Shown here: piece after piece, positions 49,952-59,412 of the stretch
Position numbering within the stretch: position 1 is the stretch's first letter
How the letters are laid out: the number at the start of each line of letters is the position of its first letter
NCBI RefSeq assembly: GCF_000691145.1
Contig: NZ_ASJC01000001.1
Coordinates: 558,001-622,000 of the forward strand
DNA from: Bacillus altitudinis 41KF2b
GTDB taxonomy: Bacteria > Bacillota > Bacilli > Bacillales > Bacillaceae
DNA: 64,000 nucleotides
Reading direction: 5' to 3'
Position numbers and translations under genes: made by a program
Notes under the pieces: generated by a model
Told to the model about the DNA's origin: nothing
Seen by the model: only the letters and a program-made list of their open reading frames with translations
Databases searched by the model: none

Positions 49952-52327
49952 ATGGCGAAAAAGAGAAAACGTAAAACAAGAAAAAAACAAAATAAACAGC
50001 TAAAACTGAAATATGAACTAAATGGGTTAGTCTGTATTGCCATAGCGATCATTGCCATTTTACAGCTAGGTGTAGTTGGACAAACCTTTGTACATCTATT
50101 CCGATTTTTTGCAGGTGAATGGTTTATTCTCTGCCTTATCGGATTATTTCTTTTTGGTGTGACGATCTTTTGGAAAAAACAAATTCCTGATTTACTGACA
50201 AGAAGAAAAGCAGGCTTATACTGCATCATTGCGAGCATCTTGCTTTTGTCCCATGTGAAGCTTTTTCAGCATCTTTCAGCTGCAGGCGTGATAGGCTCTC
50301 AAAGTGTAATCAGAAATACGTTTGAGTTATTCTTAATGGATATGAAAGGTGAGACAGGCTCGCCCGATTTAGGAGGCGGTATGATCGGTGCCGTATTATT
50401 TGCGGCCTCCTATTTCTTGTTTGCACAAGCAGGATCGCAAATCATGGCCATTGTACTAATGCTGATCGGAATTGTGCTGATCACAAACCGGTCACTGCAA
50501 GAAATGGTCAAAAAAGTGATGCTGCCTGTATCACAATTTTTGGTGAAGCAGTGGAAAGCATTTATTGAAGATATGAAAGGCATAAGGCAGGCGAAAAAGA
50601 ATGCACCTGCGCAGAAAACAAGTGAAAAGAAAAAACGTTCACGCTTGCAAGAAGAGGCCGAAGAAGATCATGATCATATCTTGATCGAGGAAGAAGAACA
50701 GGCTTCTGACAATCGTCAGCCGATTATCTCAAGTTTTGCTGATCGAGATGACATGCTCACACCGCAAGTTCAAAAAGATCAGCCGATCAATGAGCCAGAT
50801 CCTCTTCAAGAAACTGTACAAGGCACTCCGTCTCATGATACAGGGGATGAACCAAAAGAAGCTCCGCCTATGACGTTTACGGAGCTTGAAAATAAGGATT
50901 ATGAGCTGCCATCGCTTGATATTTTAGCTGAGCCGCAGCATTCAGGTCAGCAAACAGATAAGAAGAATATTTATGAAAATGCAAGAAAGCTTGAAAAGAC
51001 CTTCCAAAGCTTTGGTGTAAAAGCAAAAGTGACACAAGTTCATTTAGGGCCGGCCGTCACAAAATATGAAGTATACCCTGATGTCGGCGTGAAAGTAAGT
51101 AAGATCGTCAACTTGAGTGATGATCTAGCCCTTGCATTAGCAGCAAAAGACATTCGAATTGAAGCGCCGATTCCTGGCAAATCCGCCATCGGAATTGAAG
51201 TTCCCAACGCAGAAATTGCGATGGTTTCTTTAAAAGAGGTTTTAGAATCGAAACAAAATGACCGCCCAAATGCCAAGCTACTCATCGGACTCGGCCGAAA
51301 TATTTCTGGTGAAGCTGTGCTGGCTGAAATGAACAAAATGCCGCATTTACTTGTGGCTGGTTCGACAGGAAGCGGAAAGAGTGTATGTATCAATGGTATT
51401 ATCACAAGCATTCTCATGAGAGCAAAACCTCATGAAGTAAAAATGATGATGATTGACCCGAAAATGGTTGAATTAAATGTTTATAACGGCATCCCGCATC
51501 TGTTGGCTCCAGTTGTGACCGATCCTAAAAAAGCCTCACAGGCACTTAAAAAAGTGGTTAGTGAAATGGAGCGCCGTTACGAATTGTTTTCTCATACGGG
51601 CACAAGAAATATTGAAGGGTACAATGATTACATTAAACGAATGAATCAATCAGAAGAGGCGAAGCAGCCAGAACTCCCTTATATTGTCGTCATTGTAGAC
51701 GAGCTTGCTGATTTAATGATGGTTGCTTCCTCTGATGTGGAAGATTCCATTACAAGGCTTTCTCAAATGGCGCGTGCTGCAGGGATTCATTTAATTATCG
51801 CCACACAGAGACCTTCGGTTGATGTCATTACTGGTGTCATTAAAGCCAATATTCCATCCCGTATTGCATTTAGCGTATCGTCACAAACCGATTCAAGGAC
51901 CATTCTTGATATGGGAGGCGCAGAAAAATTGCTGGGCAGAGGGGATATGTTGTTTTTACCGGTCGGTGCGAACAAACCAGTTCGTGTACAAGGCGCCTTT
52001 TTATCAGATGAAGAAGTGGAACATGTCGTTGATCATGTCATCACACAGCAAAAAGCACAATATCAAGAAGAAATGATCCCAAGTGAAGAAACGCAAGATC
52101 AGCTTGGGGCTGTGGACGACGACTTATATGATGAAGCAGTTGAACTGATCATTGGCATGCAGACGGCCTCTGTTTCTATGCTGCAAAGGAGGTTCCGCAT
52201 CGGTTATACCCGTGCCGCACGTCTTATTGACGCAATGGAAGAGCGCGGGGTTGTCGGACCATATGAAGGCAGTAAACCGAGAGAAGTCCTCCTCTCAAAA
52301 GAACAACATGACGAGCTCTCTTCATAA
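49952..52327 (+). CDS. spoIIIE: DNA translocase SpoIIIE (FtsK family)
   Basis: Pumps the chromosome through the polar sporulation septum. 791 residues: basic N-terminus ([12 protein letters not shown]), four membrane spans (about 25-180), a charged linker (180-320), then the motor domain with Walker [10 protein letters not shown] and Walker [12 protein letters not shown]. The C-terminal gamma winged helix (about 725-785, [18 protein letters not shown]) reads SRS sequences. ATG 49952 has AAGGTGATG about 6 nt upstream; ATG 49838 would add 38 residues encoded by the promoter and hairpin region and is rejected. Confidence 0.96.
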   Translation: MAKKRKRKTRKKQNKQLKLKYELNGLVCIAIAIIAILQLGVVGQTFVHLFRFFAGEWFILCLIGLFLFGVTIFWKKQIPDLLTRRKAGLYCIIASILLLSHVKLFQHLSAAGVIGSQSVIRNTFELFLMDMKGETGSPDLGGGMIGAVLFAASYFLFAQAGSQIMAIVLMLIGIVLITNRSLQEMVKKVMLPVSQFLVKQWKAFIEDMKGIRQAKKNAPAQKTSEKKKRSRLQEEAEEDHDHILIEEEEQASDNRQPIISSFADRDDMLTPQVQKDQPINEPDPLQETVQGTPSHDTGDEPKEAPPMTFTELENKDYELPSLDILAEPQHSGQQTDKKNIYENARKLEKTFQSFGVKAKVTQVHLGPAVTKYEVYPDVGVKVSKIVNLSDDLALALAAKDIRIEAPIPGKSAIGIEVPNAEIAMVSLKEVLESKQNDRPNAKLLIGLGRNISGEAVLAEMNKMPHLLVAGSTGSGKSVCINGIITSILMRAKPHEVKMMMIDPKMVELNVYNGIPHLLAPVVTDPKKASQALKKVVSEMERRYELFSHTGTRNIEGYNDYIKRMNQSEEAKQPELPYIVVIVDELADLMMVASSDVEDSITRLSQMARAAGIHLIIATQRPSVDVITGVIKANIPSRIAFSVSSQTDSRTILDMGGAEKLLGRGDMLFLPVGANKPVRVQGAFLSDEEVEHVVDHVITQQKAQYQEEMIPSEETQDQLGAVDDDLYDEAVELIIGMQTASVSMLQRRFRIGYTRAARLIDAMEERGVVGPYEGSKPREVLLSKEQHDELSS

Positions 52328-52343
52328 TTCGAAGAGAGCTTTC
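52314..52343 (+). terminator. Hairpin at the end of spoIIIE
   Basis: AGCTCTCTTC (52314-52323) pairs perfectly with GAAGAGAGCT (52331-52340) across the stop codon. The T tail is short (TTTCC). Confidence 0.6.
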
Positions 52344-52393
52344 CTAACATGAAGTTAACGATATATTGATTATGTTAACTGGATGTCAGACTA

Positions 52394-52422
52394 TTTATTT
52401 ATTTGCAAAAACGTGATATAGT
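52394..52422 (+). promoter_or_regulatory. Possible SigA promoter of ymfC
   Basis: TTTATT (52394-52399), a 17-bp spacer and TATAGT (52417-52422), about 70 nt before ymfC. The -35 is a weak match. Confidence 0.35.
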
Positions 52423-52491
52423 TATGTTCATCTTATCTCGGAATAGAGATTTCTCATCTTATCATTTGCATTGATTAGACGGAGGGAAAAC

Positions 52492-53217
52492 ATGTCGACC
52501 AAAACAGACAATCGCCATTTATATTTGAAAGTGATTGACCGTATTAAAGAAGATATTCAAACAGGTGTATATGCCGAAAAAGAAAAGCTCCCTTCTGAGT
52601 TTGAGCTCTCAAAGCTTTTAGGCGTGAGCAGAGCGACCCTTCGTGAAGCCCTTCGTATATTAGAAGAAGAGAAGTATTTAATTAGAAGGCATGGTGTGGG
52701 AACTTTCGTCAACTCAAGACCGCTTTTTTCTACTGGCATTGAACAGCTGACAAGTGTCACAAAAATGATTGAACAGGTCAATATGACGCCAGGTACGATC
52801 TTTTTGTCCTCACAAGAAGGAGAGCCGACAGAGAATGATGTCATTCGTTTTCAGTGTGATGAATCCGAGAAGGTTTTTTCAATGGAACGCGTTCGAACAG
52901 CAGATGGACAGCCAGTCGTCTATTGTTTAGATAAAATTCCGGTCAAACATCTTCCCGCTTCTTTTACTCATGAGGAAGAATCGCTTTTTGAGCTGTTTGG
53001 CAGAGAACCGCACAGCGGAATTAAATATGCAGTGGCAGACATCGAACCGATTGGTTATCACGATCAGGTTTCACCGATACTAGAATGTGACCCAGAAACA
53101 GCCTTACTATTACTGAAACAAATGCACTATGATCAAGATGATCAGCCGGTCTTATACTCGCTCAATTATTTTCGAGCGGATAAATTCAGCTTCCATGTCA
53201 TACGTAAACGATTTTAA
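52492..53217 (+). CDS. ymfC: GntR-family (HutC subfamily) transcription regulator YmfC
   Basis: 241 residues: winged helix-turn-helix at about 12-78 ([31 protein letters not shown]) and a UTRA ligand-binding domain (about 95-238). The effector and targets are not known; the neighbouring transporter gene ymfD is a candidate target. ATG with GACGGAGGG 8 nt upstream. Confidence 0.9.
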   Translation: MSTKTDNRHLYLKVIDRIKEDIQTGVYAEKEKLPSEFELSKLLGVSRATLREALRILEEEKYLIRRHGVGTFVNSRPLFSTGIEQLTSVTKMIEQVNMTPGTIFLSSQEGEPTENDVIRFQCDESEKVFSMERVRTADGQPVVYCLDKIPVKHLPASFTHEEESLFELFGREPHSGIKYAVADIEPIGYHDQVSPILECDPETALLLLKQMHYDQDDQPVLYSLNYFRADKFSFHVIRKRF

Positions 53218-53219
53218 CA

Positions 53220-53252
53220 AAGCAGTCGCTTCCATAGGCGGTTGCTTTTTGT
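53220..53252 (+). terminator. Intrinsic terminator after ymfC
   Basis: GCAGTCGC pairs with GCGGTTGC (two G-T pairs), followed by five T residues at 53246-53250. Confidence 0.7.
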
Positions 53253-53317
53253 TTGCCCATACATAAAACCCGTGAAACATGCCACACTAATACGTAACAG
53301 TATATAGAATTGGGTGA

Positions 53318-54550
53318 ATGATGTTGGGCGAGAAAACTGTCAGTAAAAAGAATATTATTGCATTATCATCAGTGCCTCTAATCATGACACTTGGGAACTC
53401 GATGCTAATCCCCGTATTACCAGAGATCGAAAAGAAACTCTCAATCACTTCCTTTCAAGTGTCACTCATTATTACGGTATACTCCGTTGTGGCGATTTTG
53501 TGTATTCCGATTGCCGGTTATTTATCTGACCGAATTGGGCGAAAAAAGGTGCTTTTGCCGTGTCTTTTAATCGCAGGACTTGGAGGAGCTGTGGCAGCTG
53601 TTGCCTCAACCATCATGAAAGAACCCTACATGTGGATTCTATTTGGCAGGGTCCTTCAAGGAGTTGGTTCAGCTGGGGCGGCACCTGTCGTTATGCCATT
53701 TATTGGCGATTTGTTTCACGATGATGAAGAGGTAAGTGCGGGACTTGGAGCCATTGAAACTTCTAATACAGCTGGAAAGGTACTAAGTCCTATTATTGGG
53801 GCACTTCTCGCTTCTTGGTTTTGGTTTGTACCGTTTTGGTTCATTCCATTCTTTTCAATCATCAGCTTTGTGATGGTACTGTTTATGGTTGAATCCGCAA
53901 AGAAAGAGGAAGATCCGCCTACATTTAAGGAGTTTTTAAAATCAACAAAGACGATTTTTAAGCATGAAGGGCGCTGGCTTTATGCCATTTTTGCTATTGG
54001 CGGTTTTATTATGTTTCTTCTTTTTGGCGTGCTCTTTTATTTATCAGATAATCTAGAGGCAGCGTATCAAATAACGGGTGTCAAAAAAGGCTTGCTGCTA
54101 AGCATCCCGCTTCTTTTCTTATCAATCAGCTCGTACATTGCAGGGAAAACAATCGGGAAAGAAAAGGGGAAAATGAGGATATTTCTCATCGTTGGTATGG
54201 CTCTTTTATCACTTTCGTATATATTTTTATGGTGGAATCACAGTTTTTACGTGTTGTTTATCTGCTTAAGTATTGGCGGCGTAGGGATCGGCATTGTTCT
54301 TCCAGCACTTGATGCGTTGATAACAGAAGGGATTGAAAAAGAGCAGTGCGGAACCATTACGTCATTTTATAGCAGCATGCGGTTTATCGGTGTTGCTTTA
54401 GGACCTCCAATTTACGCATTTCTGATGGATAAAGGAGACTCCATCGTTTTTATTCTATCGACCATATGTAGTCTCATTTCATTATTTTTGGTCCTCTTTT
54501 TTATCCAGCCAGATGAAAAGGATGAAAGTGAACAATTGAAAACGGTTTAA
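53318..54550 (+). CDS. ymfD: MFS exporter YmfD, bacillibactin exporter family
   Basis: Twelve-span major facilitator, 410 residues. Motif A reads GYLSDRIGRKKVLLP after span 2 and the motif C region GRVLQGVGSAGAAPVV follows. The homologue at this position in B. subtilis (YmfD/YmfE) exports the siderophore bacillibactin; the same substrate is inferred, not shown. ATG 53318 is listed, but GGGTGA immediately before it makes the next in-frame ATG (53321) or TTG (53324) possible. Confidence 0.85.
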   Translation: MMLGEKTVSKKNIIALSSVPLIMTLGNSMLIPVLPEIEKKLSITSFQVSLIITVYSVVAILCIPIAGYLSDRIGRKKVLLPCLLIAGLGGAVAAVASTIMKEPYMWILFGRVLQGVGSAGAAPVVMPFIGDLFHDDEEVSAGLGAIETSNTAGKVLSPIIGALLASWFWFVPFWFIPFFSIISFVMVLFMVESAKKEEDPPTFKEFLKSTKTIFKHEGRWLYAIFAIGGFIMFLLFGVLFYLSDNLEAAYQITGVKKGLLLSIPLLFLSISSYIAGKTIGKEKGKMRIFLIVGMALLSLSYIFLWWNHSFYVLFICLSIGGVGIGIVLPALDALITEGIEKEQCGTITSFYSSMRFIGVALGPPIYAFLMDKGDSIVFILSTICSLISLFLVLFFIQPDEKDESEQLKTV

Positions 54551-54556
54551 ACATAG

Positions 54557-54592
54557 AAAAAAGACGGTATTTTGCCATCTTTTTTCTTTTTT
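54557..54592 (+). terminator. Intrinsic terminator after ymfD
   Basis: AAAAAAGA plus GG pairs with CC plus TCTTTTTT around 54557-54586, followed by more T residues. Confidence 0.75.
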
Positions 54593-54597
54593 ATAAA

Positions 54598-54636
54598 TTG
54601 ACATGTAAAATTTTGATAGTTAAACTAATGTATAGT
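54598..54636 (+). promoter_or_regulatory. Promoter and MarR-type operator of the first MMPL gene
   Basis: TTGACA (54598-54603), a 17-bp spacer and TAAACT (54621-54626). The palindrome TAGTTAAACTA (54617-54627) covers the -10, and a second partial copy (TAGTA) starts 16 bp later (AGT at 54634). The same layout precedes the marR gene at 60786. Confidence 0.6.
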
Positions 54637-54869
54637 AATATCTTTTAAATTATCCCAAATAGGAGGTGTTCAAAAACATTCATTTTCTGTCTTTGTTTTA
54701 AGGCAGAAATTGAGCTCGTGGCTGATGATGGATATGCGTTTCTTCAACACGAAAGGACAATTGAATAGGTCATCCTGCCATTAGCACGTTGAAGGAGACG
54801 AAGTCAGCACTTCAGACACGCTCAAAAACAGCAAATTGATTGATGAACTAGAAGGAGCTTGAAGCAGCT
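54627..54869 (+). other. Long leader without an intact gene
   Basis: 243 nt between the promoter and the first MMPL gene. A good ribosome site AGGAGGTG (54661-54668) has no usable start behind it except a GTG that overlaps it. Short open stretches in different frames look protein-like (one ends ...HVEGDEVSTSDTLKNS..., stop at 54860; another ends ...DGYAFLQHERTIE, stop near 54770). None resembles the downstream MarR. It may be a decayed gene or a long regulatory leader. Confidence 0.35.
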
Positions 54870-57800
54870 ATGTTGCAAATAATTAAAGCAAGATGGATTG
54901 TATTAATGGTGTGGATGATAACAGCTGTGATTCTGTTTATTACTGCGCCCAATTTAGAGGAATTAACAAGAGAAAAAGGGCAGTTAAAGGTTCCAGAGGG
55001 GACACCAACAGCTGAGGCACTTCACTTATTGGATAAGCTTTCAGATCATAATGGGAAAAAAGATACTGGTGTGATTGTATTCTCCGAACAACATTTGTTC
55101 CCTGCCAAAGAGCAGGAATTAAAAAAGGCTTTAGCTGCACTCATGACACATGCCCCAGAACTCCACATTGACGGAATTACTTCGTATTTTCATGTAGAAC
55201 GTGACATTCAAAAACAACTTTTATCAAAGGATAAAAGTACACTTCTTGTTCCATTCAAATTCGACCACTACGAAACAAAAGCTGTGAAGGTTAAAGAACG
55301 AATTGAGGAAGTTTTAAAGCCCTACAACGTCTCATATGAAATGACAGGTCAAAAATTTGTGGACTCAGATGTCATTAAAAGCTCTCAACAAGGTCTGAAG
55401 AAAACTGAACTTATTACGATGATTTTTATTTTCTTTATTTTAATAATTGTATTCAGATCGATACTGGCACCTGTTGTCCCGCTTATTACGATTGGCATTT
55501 CTTATGCTGTCAGCCGGTGTATTGTGGCTTTTCTCGTAGAATATACACCATTTCCTCTGTCTAATTTCACTCAGATTTTTATGGTAGCTATTATGTTCGG
55601 TATAGGAACGGATTATTGTATATTACTTTTAAGCCGTTTTAAAGAGGAGATTGGTCAGGGGCGTGATGTCAAAGAATCGATTATCATCACGTATCAATGT
55701 GCAGGGAAAACGGTCTTTTTCAGCGGCTTAGCTGTGTTAGTCGGCTTCTCAAGTATTGGTTTCGCAAAATTCCAATTGTACCAATCAGCCGTCAGCGTTG
55801 CCGTAGGCGTTGGCATTCTGCTCATTGCACTTGTCACAATCGTTCCCTTTTTTATGTCGGTTTTCGGAAAATCCCTTTTTTGGCCGTCTAAAAGAGAAAA
55901 CATTCGTCATCCACAAAGTAAGATTTGGGAATGGGCTGGGCGCTTTTCATTTAAAAGACCGCTCATCAGCTTAGGTGTAGTTGCACTCATCACTGTTCCT
56001 CCGATTCTGATGTATGACGGCACTCTTTCTTATAATAGTTTAAATGAGATTGGGACAAAGTATGAGTCAGTGTCTGCATTTAATACGATATCTGAGCAAT
56101 TTGGCTTTGGTGAAGCGCTGCCGCTGAATGTGCTTGTCGAAAGTGACAATGAGCTCGATAATCAAGAAAAGATTGTCATGATTGAAAAACTGACCCGTAA
56201 GTTAAATGACATTGAGGAAGTAAAAGCGGTTCGCAGTGTCACTCGCCCAGTTGGAGATGGGTTAAGTCAGCTCTACGTTACCTCTCAAGCGAAAGAGCTG
56301 GGAGGAGAGCTTGGGAAAGGTCATGAGGGCATCGGGAAAATTACAGATGGCTTGACCGAAACAAACTTAGCACTTCTCAAACAAAAACCAAAAATTGAAG
56401 AATCCGCTAAAGGGATTGATCAATTGATTGATGGGACAAAAGCCATCAAAGGTGGGATCGGAGAAGTGAGGAAATCACTCATTTCTTTAGAGGATGGTGT
56501 GAGGCGCAGTAAAGAGGGCGTAGGAACCATTCGCACTGAAATCAAACAAGCGAAAAAAGAATTAGAGCAAGAATATCGCAAAAGTGAAACCATGATTCAA
56601 GATCTTGAACGAGTCGTAAGCACACTCGAAGGTCACGCAACATCAAATGAGCAACTGATGACAACGATTAAGAAAGTGAAACAATCCTACGAAAACGTAT
56701 CATTTGAAGGGCTTGAAAACCGGCTTCCAGAAATCAAAGATATGAATGAATATAAAGAAATCAAAAAAGTATTCAAAGACACAAAAGGAATGATCGATCA
56801 AGCTGGAGAGCAAATGAGCGTCTATGAAGAGGAAGCAACTGCCTTTAAACAAAAGATCAAGAAAGCAGATCAAGTCATTCAAACGTTCTCATACAAGCAA
56901 AAAGAAATCAAACAACAAGTAAAGGAGCTGATGACAGGTTTAGATCAAATTTATGATGGTCTTGATGAAACGAATAAAGGACAAAAACAGCTCATCAAAG
57001 AAATGCCTAAAATTGAAGACGGCGCAGATCAGCTGACAGATGGCCAAAAAGCCGTGAAAAAAGGGTTTAACCAGCTATCATCTAAACTCTCACTATTAAC
57101 AGATGGATTAGATGAAAGTATTTCCGGACTTGAGCAAGTAAAAAGCGGCTTTACCGAGGCGGACAGCTATTTAAAACAGCTTCAGGAAGCACCAGATGAA
57201 GAAGTAACGGGCTGGTTTATACCAGAAGAAGTATTGAAACGCCATGAGTTTAAGAAAATATTTAATACGTATATGTCCCCAGATCGTAAATTAACAACCT
57301 TTGAAGTGATTTTAAATGTAAATCCATACAGCAATGAAGCAATGAAAGGTGTTGCAAAAATCGAGGAAACCCTTGATCAATACTTACCTGTAAGTGGTTT
57401 GAAAAACGCCAACTACGGTGTATCTGGTATCTCCAGTTTAAATGTTGACTTAAAAGAAACGTCAGACGGTGACTTTATCAGAACGGTTATTTTCATGTTA
57501 ATTGGTATCTTTATTATTTTAGTTTTATTATTAAGGTCAATCGTCATGCCGATATACTTAACACTTTCACTTATATTAACGTATTTTACATCCATTGGCT
57601 TAACAGAATGGATTTTCAAAACATTCTTTGGCTACGATGGTGTCAGCTGGGCTGTTCCATTTTTCAGCTTTGTGATCCTTGTGACCCTCGGCATTGATTA
57701 TTCGATCTTCCTCATGGATCGTTTTAATGAATGGAAGGGAGAGCATGTTCAAGCATCCATGATATCAGCGATGAGAAATATGGGGTCGGTCATTATTTCA

Positions 57801-57986
57801 GCAGTTGCTATTTTAGCGGGTACTTTTGCTGCGATGCTGCCCTCGGGTGTATTATCATTAGTTGAAATTGCAACGGTCGTACTCATTGGACTTTTATTAT
57901 ATGCTTTTGTTGTTCTACCACTCTTTATCCCGGTCATGGTTCGCATCTTTGGAAAATGGAATTGGTGGCCGTTTAGAATGAAATAA
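54870..57986 (+). CDS. MMPL/RND-family exporter (YdgH-like), first copy
   Basis: 1038-residue membrane protein of the MMPL family, which exports lipids or hydrophobic compounds using the proton gradient. Span 1 (WIVLMVWMITAVILFITAP), an extracellular domain, then spans 2-6 with the family motif GIGTDYCILLLSRFKEE. A long extracellular insert (about 480-790) is rich in helical heptads (repeated TDGL, KKxKQ segments). The C-terminal span set has TLGIDYSIFLMDRFNEW. Compared with B. subtilis YdgH (about 885 residues) the insert is longer. AAGGAGC precedes ATG by about 12 nt. Substrate unknown. Confidence 0.85.
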   Translation: MLQIIKARWIVLMVWMITAVILFITAPNLEELTREKGQLKVPEGTPTAEALHLLDKLSDHNGKKDTGVIVFSEQHLFPAKEQELKKALAALMTHAPELHIDGITSYFHVERDIQKQLLSKDKSTLLVPFKFDHYETKAVKVKERIEEVLKPYNVSYEMTGQKFVDSDVIKSSQQGLKKTELITMIFIFFILIIVFRSILAPVVPLITIGISYAVSRCIVAFLVEYTPFPLSNFTQIFMVAIMFGIGTDYCILLLSRFKEEIGQGRDVKESIIITYQCAGKTVFFSGLAVLVGFSSIGFAKFQLYQSAVSVAVGVGILLIALVTIVPFFMSVFGKSLFWPSKRENIRHPQSKIWEWAGRFSFKRPLISLGVVALITVPPILMYDGTLSYNSLNEIGTKYESVSAFNTISEQFGFGEALPLNVLVESDNELDNQEKIVMIEKLTRKLNDIEEVKAVRSVTRPVGDGLSQLYVTSQAKELGGELGKGHEGIGKITDGLTETNLALLKQKPKIEESAKGIDQLIDGTKAIKGGIGEVRKSLISLEDGVRRSKEGVGTIRTEIKQAKKELEQEYRKSETMIQDLERVVSTLEGHATSNEQLMTTIKKVKQSYENVSFEGLENRLPEIKDMNEYKEIKKVFKDTKGMIDQAGEQMSVYEEEATAFKQKIKKADQVIQTFSYKQKEIKQQVKELMTGLDQIYDGLDETNKGQKQLIKEMPKIEDGADQLTDGQKAVKKGFNQLSSKLSLLTDGLDESISGLEQVKSGFTEADSYLKQLQEAPDEEVTGWFIPEEVLKRHEFKKIFNTYMSPDRKLTTFEVILNVNPYSNEAMKGVAKIEETLDQYLPVSGLKNANYGVSGISSLNVDLKETSDGDFIRTVIFMLIGIFIILVLLLRSIVMPIYLTLSLILTYFTSIGLTEWIFKTFFGYDGVSWAVPFFSFVILVTLGIDYSIFLMDRFNEWKGEHVQASMISAMRNMGSVIISAVAILAGTFAAMLPSGVLSLVEIATVVLIGLLLYAFVVLPLFIPVMVRIFGKWNWWPFRMK

Positions 57987-57992
57987 CAACCT

Positions 57993-58022
57993 GCGTCTCT
58001 GCTTTTAGCAGAGGCGTTTTTA
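57993..58022 (+). terminator. Intrinsic terminator after the first MMPL gene
   Basis: CTCTGC (57997-58002) pairs with GCAGAG (58008-58013), extended by CG/CG, followed by TTTTT. Confidence 0.8.
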
Positions 58023-58043
58023 TTTCCTATCCTTTCCTCTGAT

Positions 58044-58052
58044 TGATATAAT
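58044..58052 (+). promoter_or_regulatory. Possible extended -10 promoter of ymfF-ymfH
   Basis: TGATATAAT (TGn plus consensus TATAAT) at 58044-58052 with no clear -35, 80 nt before ymfF. Confidence 0.4.
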
Positions 58053-58131
58053 GACTATTAAATGGCTGTTTCACGTATATATCAGCTATGTTCTAATACA
58101 TAATAAATAGGATGAACAAAGGAGGTTTCTC

Positions 58132-59412
58132 ATGACGTACTTACAAGAGAAGACATTTGATACACCTGGTCTTCATACTCATATTGTCAAAACAGAAAAA
58201 TTTAAAACCGTGACGATCCTTTTTAAAATGCTTGCGCCTTTATCCAAAGATGACGTCACCATGCGTTCTCTTTTCCCGCATGTGCTATTAAGAGGAACAG
58301 AAAAAATGCCGAAAACGGGAGAGCTTCGTGCTTATTTCGACGAGCTCTATGGGGCGACCGTTTCCGCAGACATGGCGAAAAAAGGTGAAAATCACATCAT
58401 TACCTTCCGTCTAGAAATGGCGAATGAAAAATATTTAAAGGATCAAACCCCTTTACTAGAAAAAGGGATTGCCTTACTTTCTGAACTATTATTCCACCCG
58501 TACGTGGAAAACGGGGTATTTCATGAATTGTACGTTGAGCAAGAAAAACGAACATTGAAACAGCGCATTCAAGCCGTTTATGATGACAAAATGCGCTATT
58601 CAAACTTAAGACTTGTGCAGGAAATGTGTAAAGGTGAGCCATATGCACTGCACGTCAATGGTGAAATGGAAGACGTCGAAGCGATTACGTCAGAAGCGCT
58701 CTTTAAAGCATACGAGCATGCACTTCAGTCCAACCAGCTGGATCTCTATGTTGTGGGAGACGTTGATGAACAAGACATCAATCGAATGGTCTCGCAATAC
58801 TTTAAAACAAGTGAAAGAGAGCCGGTCAAACAAAATACCGAATCATCAAGATCACAAATAGAGCCAAAAGAAGTCATTGATGAAGAGGATGTAAAACAAG
58901 GAAAGCTGAACATTGGCTTTCGCACACATACAACGATAGCGGATGAAGATTATCCGGCGCTGCATTTGTTTAATGGCATATTCGGCGGCTTCTCTCATTC
59001 AAAGCTATTTATCAATGTGCGGGAAAAAGCAAGTCTTGCGTACTATGCTGTCTCTAGACTTGAGAGCTTTAAAGGTTTGATGATGGTCATGTCAGGAATT
59101 GAAGTCGGCAACTATCAGCAGGCAGTAGACATCATCAAAGAACAATTTGATGCCATGCAAAAAGGCGATTTTTCTGATGAAGCAATTGAACAGACAAAGG
59201 CTGTCGTCAAAAACCAGTTGCTCGAAACCATTGATACGTCTTATGGAACAGCGGAATACTTATATCAGCATGCCGTCGTGCCAACAGGGGAGAGCCTCGA
59301 TTCCTTTTTAGATGCGTTAGACAGAGTGACAAAAGAGGACATCATCAAAGTGGGTCAAAAAATCGAATGGGATACGACCTATTTTCTTAAAGGAACGGAG
59401 GGTGCTTCATGA
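58132..59412 (+). CDS. ymfF: M16 peptidase-like subunit YmfF (zinc motif missing)
   Basis: 426-residue M16-family protein. At the place of the inverted zinc motif the sequence is FPHVLLRGTEKMPKTGEL, without HxxEH, so it is probably catalytically dead; the R/Y-type region HSKLFINVREKASLAYYAVS is preserved. It overlaps ymfH, which has the zinc motif, by 4 nt; dead/active M16 pairs normally form one protease. AAAGGAGGT precedes ATG. Confidence 0.92.
   Translation: MTYLQEKTFDTPGLHTHIVKTEKFKTVTILFKMLAPLSKDDVTMRSLFPHVLLRGTEKMPKTGELRAYFDELYGATVSADMAKKGENHIITFRLEMANEKYLKDQTPLLEKGIALLSELLFHPYVENGVFHELYVEQEKRTLKQRIQAVYDDKMRYSNLRLVQEMCKGEPYALHVNGEMEDVEAITSEALFKAYEHALQSNQLDLYVVGDVDEQDINRMVSQYFKTSEREPVKQNTESSRSQIEPKEVIDEEDVKQGKLNIGFRTHTTIADEDYPALHLFNGIFGGFSHSKLFINVREKASLAYYAVSRLESFKGLMMVMSGIEVGNYQQAVDIIKEQFDAMQKGDFSDEAIEQTKAVVKNQLLETIDTSYGTAEYLYQHAVVPTGESLDSFLDALDRVTKEDIIKVGQKIEWDTTYFLKGTEGAS

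Noticed and set aside
54691-54780. Decayed copy of the MarR gene in the first MMPL leader
   Set aside because: Translated fragments in all three forward frames showed no resemblance to the MarR at 60853, so I call it only a leader of unknown content.
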